Shown here in pieces: positions 1 through 9,977 of a DNA stretch of 64,000 nt; positions within the stretch are counted from its first letter, which is position 1; each line of letters opens with the position of its first letter. The translations under genes and the position numbers were made by a program. The DNA comes from Podarcis raffonei (Eukaryota; Chordata; Lepidosauria; Squamata; Lacertidae). The DNA lies in the NCBI RefSeq assembly GCF_027172205.1, contig NC_070607.1, forward strand, positions 68,262,831-68,326,830, in the 5' to 3' direction. A model generated the notes under the pieces. The model was not told the origin of the DNA. It did no database searches and was given only the letters and a program-made list of their open reading frames with translations.

Positions 1-959
1 AGGCAAGGAAATTAATTTTGGAAGAAGAGATTTATTAAATAACTTTTAGAGGGAAGAGGAAGTTAAATGTATTAAATTGATTGGGGAGGGGGAGAATAGA
101 AGTCAAGAATTTAATTATTGACCTGGAAAGTTAATGGAATGAATTTGGGTTAAGGGTGGAGCATAAATTGGTGTCCTTTTGGAGGTTTAGACAGCATGAA
201 TTGGTGAGTTTTGGTTGTACTCCAATGATTTTAGCAGGGTGGGGTTTTGCTACCAAGGTACTGTTAGAGTAGTAGGGAATTAAAAAAAAATTGATGTTCA
301 GGCAAATCACCAGAAACATCACCCACAAATCCCCCACTCTAGAATTATATACAAAATTGTTTCAACCAAAGTAACACCATGTACATCTCTAACTGCTGTT
401 AAAATAATCCACATTGTAACCAGATTCAAAAAGCAAGTAAGAACAGTGCAAAAACATTGTTGAGATGGATATACTTTGAGCCAAGCATCTTCTCATGCAC
501 CCACCCCCAGGCTTGGTTTGTACATGTTGAGAAACGGAGTGGCAATGTAAACCATAGGAAGGTTGAGAAGCTAGGAAGCTCCTTTGTTTCTTAACCTCAT
601 AGTAAGACCAGAAGCTTTCCTGGCCCATAAAATGTCCAAGTGGCAGGAACACACACTGATGCAGAACTAGTGCAAAACTTGAAGGTGAGGCCATAAACAA
701 GGGCTCACCTTCCCAGCTGTGGCACCCAGTATTTCACAGCAGACTCCTACAGGAGTCATCTTGCAACAGAGCAATCCTAACTGTAGGAATTCTGCCCCAA
801 TTATGCCAGCATAAATTGCACTGGCACAATTTAGCCCCTATTCCATTCTGGAGGCACTTGATTTACACCACCCACGCCACGTGATGGAGCTGAAAGCGGT
901 TTGGGCCCAGGGGTGCCAACTTGAATAAAATATTGGGGAGGAGTTGTGATGATACATTG
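1..959. other. intergenic, no gene recognised
   Basis: AT-rich sequence with no exon, promoter or repeat that I can name. The longest reading is 103 codons on the - strand (389-700) and resembles no family I know. If human gene order held (ADIPOR1 upstream of KLHL12) an ADIPOR1 3' end could lie near here, but none of its conserved C-terminal coding sequence is visible. Confidence 0.5.
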
Positions 960-967
960 CGCTAAAG

Positions 968-1103
968 CAGGCATAGGCAACCTTCGGCCCTCCAGATGTT
1001 TTGGCCTGCAACTCCCATGATCCCTAGCTAACAGGACCAGTGGTCAGAGATGATGGGAATTGTAGTTCAAAACATCTGGAGGGCCAAAGGTTGCTTATGC
1101 CTG
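968..1103. mobile_element. hAT-type MITE (palindromic family)
   Basis: The element starts CAGGCATAGG and ends TTATGCCTG. Its two halves are near-complementary and carry the core CAACTCCCATGATCCC and its inverse. It is flanked by 8-bp direct repeats, CGCTAAAG at 960-967 and GGCTAAAG at 1104-1111 (7 of 8 match), the duplication size of hAT transposases. It has no coding capacity. Related copies lie near 31310, 33424, 45084, 47702 and 55254. Confidence 0.8.
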
Positions 1104-1735
1104 GGCTAAAGATTTTGGATATAATATTCAATTAGAATCATGGGAAAGGTTATGGAAGGAAGGTATTAATTTTACTGCATGCAGTGCACTTAAAGAAAAT
1201 GTTACGAAAATGATGTATAGATGGTATTTAACACTAGCAACTTGCCAAAATGTATAGGACAAGAACTAATGAGTGATGGAAATGTAAAGAAAAGGAAGGT
1301 ATCTTTTACCACATGTGGTGGACTTGTAAAGAGGTAAATGCTTTCTGGGAAATGATATATAATGAGTTAAAGAAAATGTTTAAAAATACTTCTGTTTAAA
1401 AACCAGAAGCCTTTTTATTGGGTTTAGTGGGTGAAGAGATATCAGGGGAAGATAAAAGACTGTTTATGTATGCAACAACTGCAGCAAGAATTCTTCTTAG
1501 CCCAAAAATGGAGACAACAAGAAGTAGCAACGAAAGAAGAGTGGCAGATGAAGATGATGGACTTTGCAGAACTGGCGAAGCTGAGAGGAAAAATCCAAAA
1601 CCAGCAAGATCAAGTATTCCAAAAGGACTGGAGTAAATTCATACTATATTTGAAAGATTCTTGTAAGCAATTAACATTACTAGCAGGGTTGTTTGAAGAC
1701 TTGTAATTGAAGGGAACAGGTTAGGTTACCCAAAA
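1104..1735 (+). mobile_element. L1 LINE, 3' end of ORF2 (truncated)
   Basis: Translation in + frames gives a conserved L1 ORF2 C-terminal region: KMMYRWYLTLATC, then a CWKC...HMWWTCKEV zinc-like stretch, then LFMYATTAARILLAQKWR and a glutamine- and lysine-rich tail ending in a stop near 1704. Several stops and frame changes interrupt it, so this is a dead, 5'-truncated copy. The hAT MITE at 968-1103 abuts its left edge and may have inserted into it. Confidence 0.75.
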
Positions 1736-1740
1736 ACCTG

Positions 1741-2399
1741 TGTGATCACCCCCCCCCAAGCAGGCCTCAAGACTTTTAAATTACTTTCTCTGAGGAGGGT
1801 TCAGTAGCTAAAAAAGCGTTAGCTAGCATTAGCTTTGCTGTAACAAAAAAGGCTAAGAAAACAATGCTTTTTTGCTGCCCAGGCTTTCAGTGGCCTTGTC
1901 TTACCAATTGCAACTTTCTTCCGGGAACGGCGCCAAGAGAGCGAGAAAGAAACAATTCTATGGAAGATTGCTTCTGCCAACATTCATGTGTAAACTCATG
2001 AGGCAGGGCTCCTAAGGAGGGGGAGAAGGGTACACAGGATGGCAGAATAAAGCTCTTTCTCTGAATTAACCCCTCAGTGTCTGTGTTGGCTCCTTCTTCC
2101 CTCCCCGGGCGCAATGCTCTTCCTACCCATGAAAAAGGCCTAGAAAGGCTACATAATGAGAAGCTTCCTACCTTTCTATATTCATTTAAATTTTGAGTTA
2201 TTTTGTAATGTGTGTAATTAGAATTGGAAAAGGTACAAAATGCAATGATATAAAGGTTAATTTTGAAAGTCATGAGGCGGAAGGGAAGGAAGCTGACAGG
2301 CCCTAAAGAGCCAGGGACGTAAAGTGGAGCGTAATGATGTGAACGTATATTATTACATGGAAAATAAACAAAAATTGTGTGTCAGAGAGATATTGGGGA
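1741..2399. other. intergenic, nothing recognised
   Basis: A C run at 1749-1757 is followed by mixed sequence without splice-bounded coding signal. A 128-codon - strand reading (1887-2273) has no recognisable domain and no CpG promoter close upstream. Confidence 0.4.
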
Positions 2400-3000
2400 G
2401 AGGACAGGTAAGCCCCGCCCCACATAATCGATCACATGATGCGGCACATGCACACTATTTGAATGGCAATGCCCATCAACTTGGGGCGGAGGGCGTCCCA
2501 AAGTTTTATTTGGAGGGACCTCGGCCCCTACGAGTAGGTAGATTGGCACGGGTGCTAATCTCTCCTTGCTCCATCCTGCCACGGGGTTGCCGTGATAGCA
2601 GCGCTGGATTGGGGGGCGGGAAGGCCATGACATCCAGCCAGCTGTCGAGGAGTTAAGCGTAGGGACGGAGAAAGGTATTGCCGAGGCTCCTCCTGATCCT
2701 CGCACCCGCGAGCTGCTCTCCCTCTTCCCGGCTCGCCAGCCCCACTTCCCCCAAGGATGCACCGCCATCCACGTGGTCCCTTGCGCCCTCCGCGCCTTTC
2801 GGCTCCGCCCCCCGCCTCGACGCTCCCTGGTTTAGCTCCGCCCTCTCCAGAATGCCGGCCACCAGGGAAGGAGCCGGTCCAATGTGCAGAAGTGTTCGCC
2901 TCTCCTCGAGGCCTGCTGGGGCGCGAGAGGGGGCGAGGACCCCCTGCAAATCGCCTCGCATATCTCACGTTGGCAAATCGCCTTGCAAATCTCACGTCGG
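2400..3000. promoter_or_regulatory. orphan CpG-rich stretch
   Basis: GC-rich sequence with many CpG dinucleotides (for example around 2555-2960), unlike the AT-rich flanks. CpG islands in vertebrates usually mark promoters, but no first exon with a recognisable protein is attached on either strand. Open readings here (146 codons on -, 145 on +) are low-complexity R/G/P-rich, as expected by chance in GC-rich DNA. It could be the promoter of a gene or non-coding RNA outside or near the window edge, or an old GC-rich repeat. Confidence 0.4.
2946..2999. repeat. two-copy 27-bp tandem repeat
   Basis: Units 2946-2972 and 2973-2999 share GCAAATCGCC, then ATCTCACGT, differing at about four positions. 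They lie at the edge of the CpG-rich stretch and each carries a CACGT half E-box. Confidence 0.75.
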
Positions 3001-3812
3001 TTACAGTAGCTTTTTATTTCATGCATGCACCCCAAAGCACTTCTCTGGGAAATGCAGTGAAATGCCACACGAGACAATAGGAGACCATCATAAAAGTTTT
3101 TGTTTTTATTTTTAGGGGAAATCCTTGGCCACCCAAGGATGGATCATGCCTGAGGTGTCATGAGCCGGAATTCGGGAGCTTGAAACGGAGCTAGTGCTCC
3201 GTCCTGGAAACTGAACAGCAGGGCATGCAGAGCAAGCCAACAGTCAGACAAGAAGAAGGGGACTTAGCACACATGTAAAATGTGCTCTCCCCCCCCCCTT
3301 CTTCAATGAATAAGCACAGTTAACTAGTGTAATCTGACATTACAGACTTGTGCATATGCGCATTCCCAACTAGGCTTGAACCTAGCACCTATGTTTTTTT
3401 TATTTTCAGAAAGTAAGCATTGCCATGATTGTATGCCACAAAATTATGTTCTCTTTCAGTTTACTTGTTTATTCAGTTTCATAGGCAGTATCAACTGTCG
3501 GTTTGTGAGCAGTGACTGCGGCAGTAACTAACAGCCTCTTATGCCCAGATTTTCTGGCTCTTCATCGAAAGCTGCTGGCATTTCCTAGGCAAGCAAAATG
3601 TGTGAGACACCCTCAGGTTTGTGAACAAGTTAAAAAGTAGAGGTCCCACTACTGACCCTGTCTTAGAAGAGGTAAAGCTCTGAATAGGACCAAAGCTTTT
3701 TTTCCAGATACGGTCTGAAATTATTTATAGTGTATTTATATTAGTAATCTTACTGAATGGCTAAAAATACCACTATCTCAACTTGCCTGGAATAGCACAA
3801 ATGTTATTAAAC

Positions 3813-3860
3813 TTCTTTCTTTCCTTCCTTCCTTCCTTCCTTCCTTCCTTCCTTCCTTCT
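3813..3860. repeat. (CTTC)n microsatellite
   Basis: About eleven uninterrupted CTTC units preceded by a TTTCT variant. Confidence 0.9.
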
Positions 3861-4439
3861 TGCCTACAATGTGTCTCCCTCTCCCAATCAACCATGAAAG
3901 TGTTTTGCTAAATTTGTACAGCTAAATGTGAAACAATTAGGAAAGTCTGCCATCTTCTGGAAGAAAAAAGGATTCCCAAGTTGGTAATTTCCAGAATACA
4001 GTAGTAGCATGTCGCAGCAAAAACAACAGTATTGTGGCACTATCAGTGTGGGTCCATGGGGGTGGGGGAGGGTGTTTGTTTGTTTGGTTGGTTGGTTGGT
4101 TAATTAATTTCTATCCTGCTCTTTCTTTCAGAGGAGCCCAGCCAAAGTAGTAAAACAATACAATTAGGACTCTGTGACTTGTTATCATTTCTATTATATA
4201 AAAAGTCTGGAATGTGTTACTGATGTCTCTGGCCTGCTTTTTGTCTCTTTTTCAAATTTCATACCTGTTTTCTGTGATAATTTTGTTCTGTGCTTGCTTT
4301 TGAATTTTAATATATAACAGAGTGGCTAATTAAAGACAAACAAAAATCATTCGGCCTCCCAGTTAGGAAGATGTGACAGAACAGGACATGCTGATTAGCT
4401 CCCTCCCTCCATCAAATTAGCATCTCATTTGCATGCATA

Positions 4440-4562
4440 AGGTCACAGGTCCAGGTAGGACTGTCTGAAGCCCCTGTCAGCTGTTGTCAGTCAGTGTAGT
4501 GCTGAGCTAAATGGACCAGTGGTCTGACTCAGTAGGATAAGACAGCTCCCCATGTTCCATTA
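4440..4562 (+). mobile_element. CR1/L3-like LINE 3' tail fragment
   Basis: Contains GAGCTAAATGGACCAGTGG, then TCTGACTCAGTAGGATAAG, then CATGTTCC, the signature end of a CR1/L3-type repeat common in squamates (…AGATGGACCAATGGTCTGACTCAGTA…). No coding part remains. Confidence 0.55.
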
Positions 4563-5023
4563 CTCTCCATGTGTTGGAAGGGTAACTTCTGCACTGGGGA
4601 GGCTATTCTACTGCTGTATGATTTAAAATCCTAATAACCCAATGAATACAGCAGGCTCCCCATTACATAAGTTGCCCCTCCAATGTATAGAGAGCAAAAT
4701 AAGTACAATGGGAGTAGTAATAAGCACATCTCCGCTCAGGAACTCTGTCTCTAGTTTCAGATGTCATGTATCTGATCCTGCAAGGAAAAATCAGTCATGA
4801 ATGTGCATCCAGCAATATGTGGTGTAGGATCAAACTACATGTCTAGAAAAATGAGTCACGTGAAGCCCTGATCCAGATCAGAACCATGCTGCACAGCCAA
4901 GGAGTGAGCCTACTCTTCCCTCCACTTACTGTTCTCCAACTAAAAGGTCCCCCAGTTGTTGCTAACACCCAAAGGTGCTTTGCCAAAAAGAAAAAAGAAA
5001 ACCAAAACACCAAAAAAGCAAGT

Positions 5024-5393
5024 TGAAATATACTCAGAGTCGCAAAGTGATTTCATGCTCTTTATTCAGCTCATAGTGGTGAGGAGGAATGAATGAAAGT
5101 CCCCTCAAAGTATCTGCTTTATATACATTATTTACACAATGGGCTGCACATGATTGGCTAATTCCGGAATTCTACTGTAAGCCAATCAGGTTGTGGATTC
5201 ACTTCTATCTGGAGCATGATTGGGTAGTTCCTGCCAACCAATCATACTGCTGCATTGTTCTAGGACCAATCAGACTGCTGCATTCTGAATCCTATTGTTC
5301 TAGGACCAATCAGACTGCTGCCTTTTGGATCCTATTGTTCTAGGACCAATCAGACTGCTGCAGTTTGGATCCTATTCAACTCAGTACATAACA
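5024..5393 (-). repeat. gypsy 3' LTR
   Basis: The 370-bp LTR at the 3' end of the element (element orientation is -). It carries a polyadenylation signal (TTTATT on + at 5061-5066), a TATA-like box, and three 40-bp tandem units (5256-5375), each with a CCAAT box. It matches the other LTR throughout by eye. Confidence 0.95.
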
Positions 5394-5404
5394 CCCCTCC
5401 CCTC
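5394..5404 (-). other. polypurine tract of the gypsy element
   Basis: On the - strand this reads GAGGGGAGGGG immediately before the 3' LTR, the expected place for the plus-strand primer of reverse transcription. Confidence 0.8.
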
Positions 5405-8400
5405 TAAGTTCCAGTCCTGCCCGGGAGGTCGCATTCATAGTCCTCGAGGTACGCTGGCGGCCTACGTGTGCGTTGCGGCCTGGGGTGTTCCCTGGTCCGG
5501 GGTTCAGGTTCTGGCTCGTGTTCCAAGGATGCTGGCTGTGATGGGGCTATTTGGTCTGGCGCAACCGGCTCGCTCAGTCGTGGTTCTGGTTCTGGTGTCC
5601 TTTCGGCCTCGCAGGTCCTCTCTGTATTTACTGATTCTGCCTCTCCTGCTGGCCCCTCGTGCTCTATGGGCCTCACTGCCCCTCTGTTCCCTTGGGACTC
5701 CTCTGACCTTTCCTCCTCCTGGTTTTCTCCCGGGAATCGTCGCCGTATCTGGTCGCAGTGGCGGCGCCAGCATTGCCCCCCATCTGTTAGCACCTCGTAC
5801 GACACGGGGCCAGTGACCCTGGTGACTGTGGCGGGTACCCATGCTGGGCCTGCCCCAAAATTCTTTGCGTACACTGGGTCCTGGGCCTCGAAGGTCCGGG
5901 GGTTCCTGCCTTCCCCCACCACTACCTCATCCTGAGCTCTATCGGGGTGAATGCGGTCCAATCTGATTGCAAGGCGCCGACCCATTAGTAGTTCAGCGGG
6001 GCTCCGGCCAGTTGTTGAGCTGGGGGTGCTGTGCTGTGCTAGAAGGAATGTGGCAAGGCGGTACTCCCAATCCCCTTGCGTCATGCGGCGAAGGGTGTCC
6101 TTGGTGGTCCGCACCATGCGTTCTGCTTGGCCATTGGTGGCAGGATGGAATGGCGCCGAACGGATGTGGCGGATGGCGTTCTGCGCTGTGAAGGTTTGGA
6201 ATTCTCCTGACGTAAATGCAGTCCCGTTGTCTGAGACGAGAGTGTCAGGGAGCCCGTGGGTTGCAAACAGCCTGCGTAGTACCCGGATGGCTGCGGACGT
6301 AGAAGTGGACGGTACCAGTGCGACTTCCAGCCATTTGGTGTAGGAGTCCACCACTATGAAGAATGTTTTCCCCTGAAAGGGGCCAGCGAAGTCCACATGC
6401 AGGCGTGACCATGGTGCTCGGGCGGACTCCCAGGACTGGACTGGGGCCCTTGGGGGATCTGGGCGGGATTCTTGGCAGGCCTGGCAGTGTTTGACCCAGG
6501 CCTCTATCTCTCCGTCGATCCCCGGCCACCACACATAACTCCTGGCAAGGGCCTTCATTCTTACTACCCCTGGGTGTGTCTCGTGTAGGGCTGTGAGGAC
6601 CCTTTTGCGGAGGGGCTGGGGAACAACGACCCTGCTTCCCCATAACAGGCACCCCTTGTGGGCCGACAGTTCATGTTTGCGGGTTGTGTAGCCGGCGAAT
6701 TCTGGCCCGGGGCTGCTGCTGGGCCATCCCCTCCACACCCAGTCCAGGACCCGGGAGATGACCCTATCTTTCTTGGAATGGTGTGCAACTTCTTGTGCCT
6801 GAATGGGGCGGTCGGGAAGCAGCTCCAGGCTCATAACCTCTTGTGCAGGTGCTGGGTCGGGGCCTGTTTCCGGTAGTGGTAGCCTGCTGAGGGCATCCGC
6901 ATGGCCCATCGCCTTCCCCGGACGGTGAATCAGTGCATACTGGTAGCTGGCAAGGAAAATTGACCACCTGAGGACGCGAGGAGACAGCACTTGGGGGGTC
7001 TGCTTTTCAGGGGCAAATAAGCCAAGCAACGGCTTGTGGTCAGTCACCACGGTGAAGGGCCGCCCGTACAAGAAATCATGGAATTTTTTTACTCCCTTCA
7101 CGATTGCCAGTCCCTCCTTGTCGATTTGCGAGTAGTTCCGCTCGGTTGCGTTGAGTGTCTGGGAAAAGTATGCCACCGGTACCTCTCTTCCATCCGGGAG
7201 TTGGTGTCCCAGGACAGCGCCAATTCCATAGGGCGAGGCATCGCATGCTAGCACCACCGGCAGCCTCTCATCGAAGTGTGCCAAGACCGAGTTTGAGACA
7301 AGCAAGTCCTTGACTGCCTGGAATGCGGCCTCCTGGCGCTGGCCCCACACCCAAGGGGCCCGCTTGTCCAGGAGTCTGTGTAGGGGCTCTGCTACCGCCG
7401 CCTTGTGGGGAAGGAAGGAATGGTAAAAGTTCAATAGTCCCAAGAAGGCCTGAAGTTCAGTCTTGTTCTTGGGCGCTGGGGCATCACAAATGGCCCGTAC
7501 CTTGTCCCCAGTCGGGTGGACCCCTTCTGCGTCCACCATAAATCCCAGAAAGTCCACCTGAGGCACTCCTAGTAGACATTTTTCCCGCTTCACCTTGAGA
7601 CCCGCCGTCTGGAAACGGTGCAGAACGGTGCGGAGGCGGTCCTCAAACTCCTCTGGTGTGGGCCCGGCAATCAACACATCATCGAAGAAGGGGGTGACGC
7701 CAGGAATCCCTTTAAGTAGAGAGTCCATTAGATTCTGGAATATGCCTGGTGCCACGCTGACACCGAATTGCAGCCGCTTTACCCTGAATGCTCCTCTGTG
7801 CGTCACAATCGTCTGTGCCTCTGCTGTGGCCTCATCTACTGGCAGCTGTTGATATGCTTGGGCCAAGTCCAGCTTGCCAAAAATTTTCGACCCAGCCAGG
7901 GTGGCAAGAACATGGCTGACCACTGGCACTGGGTATGCATGGGCCGTGAGGGCCTTGTTTATGGTACATTTGTAGTCTGCGCAGATGCGGACTGAACCAT
8001 TAGGCTTGACGGGCGTGACGATTGGGGTTTCCCAGGGGGCATTAGGCACCGGCTCCAGCACTCCTTGCTTCACGAGCCGGTCCAATTCCTCGTCTATACG
8101 AGGTTTCAGGGCGAACGGGACCCGGCGGGCCTTGAGCCTGACCGGTCGTACTGCGGGGTCAAGCTGTAGAGCAATGGGGGGGCCCGTATACTGTCCCAAT
8201 TTCCCATCGAAAACCCCCGGAAATTCCTTGCATATGGCGTCCACGTCCACTTGTAAGCTAGTGTGGTTCACCCCGGTGACGGCTAGCCCCAGTGGTCCAA
8301 ACCATGCTAATCCCAGTAAGCTAATGTAGGGGCCCTTGACCACAAGCAAGTCCAGTTGCCGCGTCCGCCCTCGGTATTGCACCCTGAAGGTCCCCACCCC

Positions 8401-9477
8401 CATTGTGGGGACCTTACGTTTTTGGAAGTCCCGGAGGGTGAATGGGGCCGGCCTGAGTTTGGGACCCCCAGTAGGACACAGTTTCCTTAAGGTCCTTGCC
8501 GAGATTATGGATAGAGTTGAACCCGTGTCAAGCTCCATGCGGCATGGGGCCCCCTCTATCTGTACGTCAACATAAATTTTCTCTACGTTGGGGTGGGGCA
8601 ACTGGTATACCTGGAAGTCCGTGAGCTCTGTCGAGTTGCCTTGGTGCGTTGGGCCCCGGGACCTGGGGCTCTTGGATTGGTCATCTGATGCCTGGCGTCG
8701 GGTGGGCCGAGCCCGACACACCCGGGCGATGTGTCCCAATTTTCTGCACTGCCTGCACTCTGCGTTGCGGAAACGGCAGGTCCTCCTCTCGTGACTTTCT
8801 CCACAGCTTGCGCAGTTCCCTCCTCGTCGAGGCAGCTGTGGTATGTGGGCTGCTTGAGTGCGCTGCTGTACTCGGTGCACCTCCTCCCTGTCGGATCCTG
8901 AGTCATCGGTGAGGTCTTCGTGGTGGACCCTCGGTTGGGACGGCTGGCTCGGCCGTGCCTCTTGCGTCGACCTCTCGGCAGCTTCCGTTGCCAGGGCCTC
9001 CTCCAGAGCGACCTGGAACGTTAGGTCCTTCTTAGCGTAGAGGCGTCGTTGCAGCTTCTCATCCTTCAGGCCACCGACGAGGCGGTCACGAAGCATGTTC
9101 TCCAGCTCTGAGAAGTTGCAGAACCGGGCGGCTTGGCGGAGAGAGGTCACAAACCCAGTTATGGTTTCCCCAGGGGCTTGCCGCTTTGCGTAGAAGGCAT
9201 TTCGACGAGCCACCACTGAGGGCTGCGGCGAAAAGTGCCCCTTCAGCTGTTCCATTATTGTTTTGTATGGAACAGTAGCGACGTCTTCAGGCGCAAGGAG
9301 GGCCCGGGCAATTTCAAACGTCTCCTCTCCGCAGACGCTGAAGAATATCGCCCTCTTCTTGGCGTCTTCTTCGTCGATGACCCCTTTGGCTTCTAGGAGG
9401 AAGGTGAAACGGGAGGCGTACGCTTCCCAGTCTCCAGATGCTGGGTTGAATGGCGAGAAGCTGTTGTCGGTTGCCAT
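5404..9477 (-). CDS. gypsy gag-pol polyprotein
   Basis: A single 1357-codon frame. In order: a gag region (about 1-215), two zinc knuckles of CCHC type (CASCGESHERRTC and CRQCRKLGHIARVC), an aspartic protease with LDTGST, a reverse transcriptase with FFDD at the active site, an RNase H (ACDASPYGIGAVL, TDHKPLLGLF), an integrase with an HHCC zinc domain followed by a DDE core (VDFAGPF, SDNGTAF, NGQAERM), and an acidic proline-rich tail. Gag and pol lie in one frame, so no frameshift is needed for pol expression, as in several mag and gypsy lineages. The element looks whole. Whether it is expressed cannot be told from sequence. Confidence 0.93.
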   Translation of the reverse strand: MATDNSFSPFNPASGDWEAYASRFTFLLEAKGVIDEEDAKKRAIFFSVCGEETFEIARALLAPEDVATVPYKTIMEQLKGHFSPQPSVVARRNAFYAKRQAPGETITGFVTSLRQAARFCNFSELENMLRDRLVGGLKDEKLQRRLYAKKDLTFQVALEEALATEAAERSTQEARPSQPSQPRVHHEDLTDDSGSDREEVHRVQQRTQAAHIPQLPRRGGNCASCGESHERRTCRFRNAECRQCRKLGHIARVCRARPTRRQASDDQSKSPRSRGPTHQGNSTELTDFQVYQLPHPNVEKIYVDVQIEGAPCRMELDTGSTLSIISARTLRKLCPTGGPKLRPAPFTLRDFQKRKVPTMGVGTFRVQYRGRTRQLDLLVVKGPYISLLGLAWFGPLGLAVTGVNHTSLQVDVDAICKEFPGVFDGKLGQYTGPPIALQLDPAVRPVRLKARRVPFALKPRIDEELDRLVKQGVLEPVPNAPWETPIVTPVKPNGSVRICADYKCTINKALTAHAYPVPVVSHVLATLAGSKIFGKLDLAQAYQQLPVDEATAEAQTIVTHRGAFRVKRLQFGVSVAPGIFQNLMDSLLKGIPGVTPFFDDVLIAGPTPEEFEDRLRTVLHRFQTAGLKVKREKCLLGVPQVDFLGFMVDAEGVHPTGDKVRAICDAPAPKNKTELQAFLGLLNFYHSFLPHKAAVAEPLHRLLDKRAPWVWGQRQEAAFQAVKDLLVSNSVLAHFDERLPVVLACDASPYGIGAVLGHQLPDGREVPVAYFSQTLNATERNYSQIDKEGLAIVKGVKKFHDFLYGRPFTVVTDHKPLLGLFAPEKQTPQVLSPRVLRWSIFLASYQYALIHRPGKAMGHADALSRLPLPETGPDPAPAQEVMSLELLPDRPIQAQEVAHHSKKDRVISRVLDWVWRGWPSSSPGPEFAGYTTRKHELSAHKGCLLWGSRVVVPQPLRKRVLTALHETHPGVVRMKALARSYVWWPGIDGEIEAWVKHCQACQESRPDPPRAPVQSWESARAPWSRLHVDFAGPFQGKTFFIVVDSYTKWLEVALVPSTSTSAAIRVLRRLFATHGLPDTLVSDNGTAFTSGEFQTFTAQNAIRHIRSAPFHPATNGQAERMVRTTKDTLRRMTQGDWEYRLATFLLAQHSTPSSTTGRSPAELLMGRRLAIRLDRIHPDRAQDEVVVGEGRNPRTFEAQDPVYAKNFGAGPAWVPATVTRVTGPVSYEVLTDGGQCWRRHCDQIRRRFPGENQEEERSEESQGNRGAVRPIEHEGPAGEAESVNTERTCEAERTPEPEPRLSEPVAPDQIAPSQPASLEHEPEPEPRTREHPRPQRTRRPPAYLEDYECDLPGRTGT

Positions 9478-9583
9478 TCTGAGTTCCTTGTGTCCCGGAG
9501 CTGAAGCCTGGATACACGGTGCGAGGCAGCGGTGCGGCAGGTGGCGGTGCTGCGGTGCTGTGTGTGGCAGTCAGCTCAGCGGG

Positions 9584-9601
9584 ATCCCACCTTCGTCGCC
9601 A
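9584..9601 (-). other. gypsy primer binding site, tRNA-Ser-like
   Basis: Read on -, TGGCGACGAAGGTGGGAT starts one base after the 5' LTR. Its complement ends ...CGTCGCCA, which resembles the 3' end of vertebrate tRNA-Ser(GCT), from memory about 16 of 18 bases. The tRNA assignment is inference. Confidence 0.65.
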
Positions 9602-9602
9602 G

Positions 9603-9972
9603 TGAAATATACTCAGAGTCGCAAAGTGATTTCATGCTCTTTATTCAGCTCATAGTGGTGAGGAGGAATGAATGAAAGTCCCCTCAAAGTATCTGCTTTA
9701 TATACATTATTTACACAATGGGCTGCACATGATTGGCTAATTCCGGAATTCTACTGTAAGCCAATCAGGTTGTGGATTCACTTCTATCTGGAGCATGATT
9801 GGGTAGTTCCTGCCAACCAATCATACTGCTGCATTGTTCTAGGACCAATCAGACTGCTGCATTCTGAATCCTATTGTTCTAGGACCAATCAGACTGCTGC
9901 CTTTTGGATCCTATTGTTCTAGGACCAATCAGACTGCTGCAGTTTGGATCCTATTCAACTCAGTACATAACA
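9603..9972 (-). repeat. gypsy 5' LTR with CCAAT array
   Basis: Same 370 bp as 5024-5393. Seven CCAAT/ATTGG pentamers lie at 9732, 9761, 9798, 9817, 9845, 9885 and 9925, the last three exactly 40 bp apart in three tandem units (9835-9954). In the element's direction these precede a TATATAAA box (9697-9704) and an AATAAA signal (9640-9645), a U3-R-U5 order. NF-Y is the factor known to bind CCAAT boxes. Confidence 0.93.
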
Positions 9973-9977
9973 CAAGT

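Larger units (their letters stand above)
3001..5018. other. intergenic with old repeat debris
   Basis: No gene recognised. Inside are a CTTC microsatellite (3813-3860), an antisense L2-like tail (about 4095-4160) and a LINE-tail fragment (about 4440-4562), listed separately. The insertion point of the gypsy element is at 5019-5023. Confidence 0.5.
5019..9977 (-). mobile_element. Ty3/gypsy LTR retrotransposon (mag-like), whole-looking, very young
   Basis: Two 370-bp LTRs (5024-5393 and 9603-9972), each TG...CA, bound a 4.2-kb interior that reads on the - strand. The host 5-mer CAAGT is duplicated at 5019-5023 and 9973-9977, typical of Ty3/gypsy integrases. A primer binding site lies at 9584-9601 and a polypurine tract next to the 3' LTR at 5394-5404. 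One long gag-pol frame fills the interior. By eye the LTRs show no difference along 370 bp, so insertion is recent. No env-like frame is present. The mag-like clade label rests on the gag style and the single fused frame and is an inference. Confidence 0.95.

Noticed and set aside
2555-2995. 146-codon - strand protein in the CpG-rich block
   Set aside because: Arginine/glycine/proline-rich low-complexity content expected from GC-rich DNA; no domain and no splice support.
1-5000. ADIPOR1 expected upstream of KLHL12
   Set aside because: None of its conserved transmembrane coding blocks are visible.
5468-5935. Open readings on + across 5400-9660
   Set aside because: They are antisense or shifted readings over the gypsy gag-pol frame, with no independent motif.
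9835-9954. CRISPR-like or satellite array from regular 40-bp units
   Set aside because: Only three units, present in both LTRs, and part of the gypsy promoter region in a vertebrate genome.
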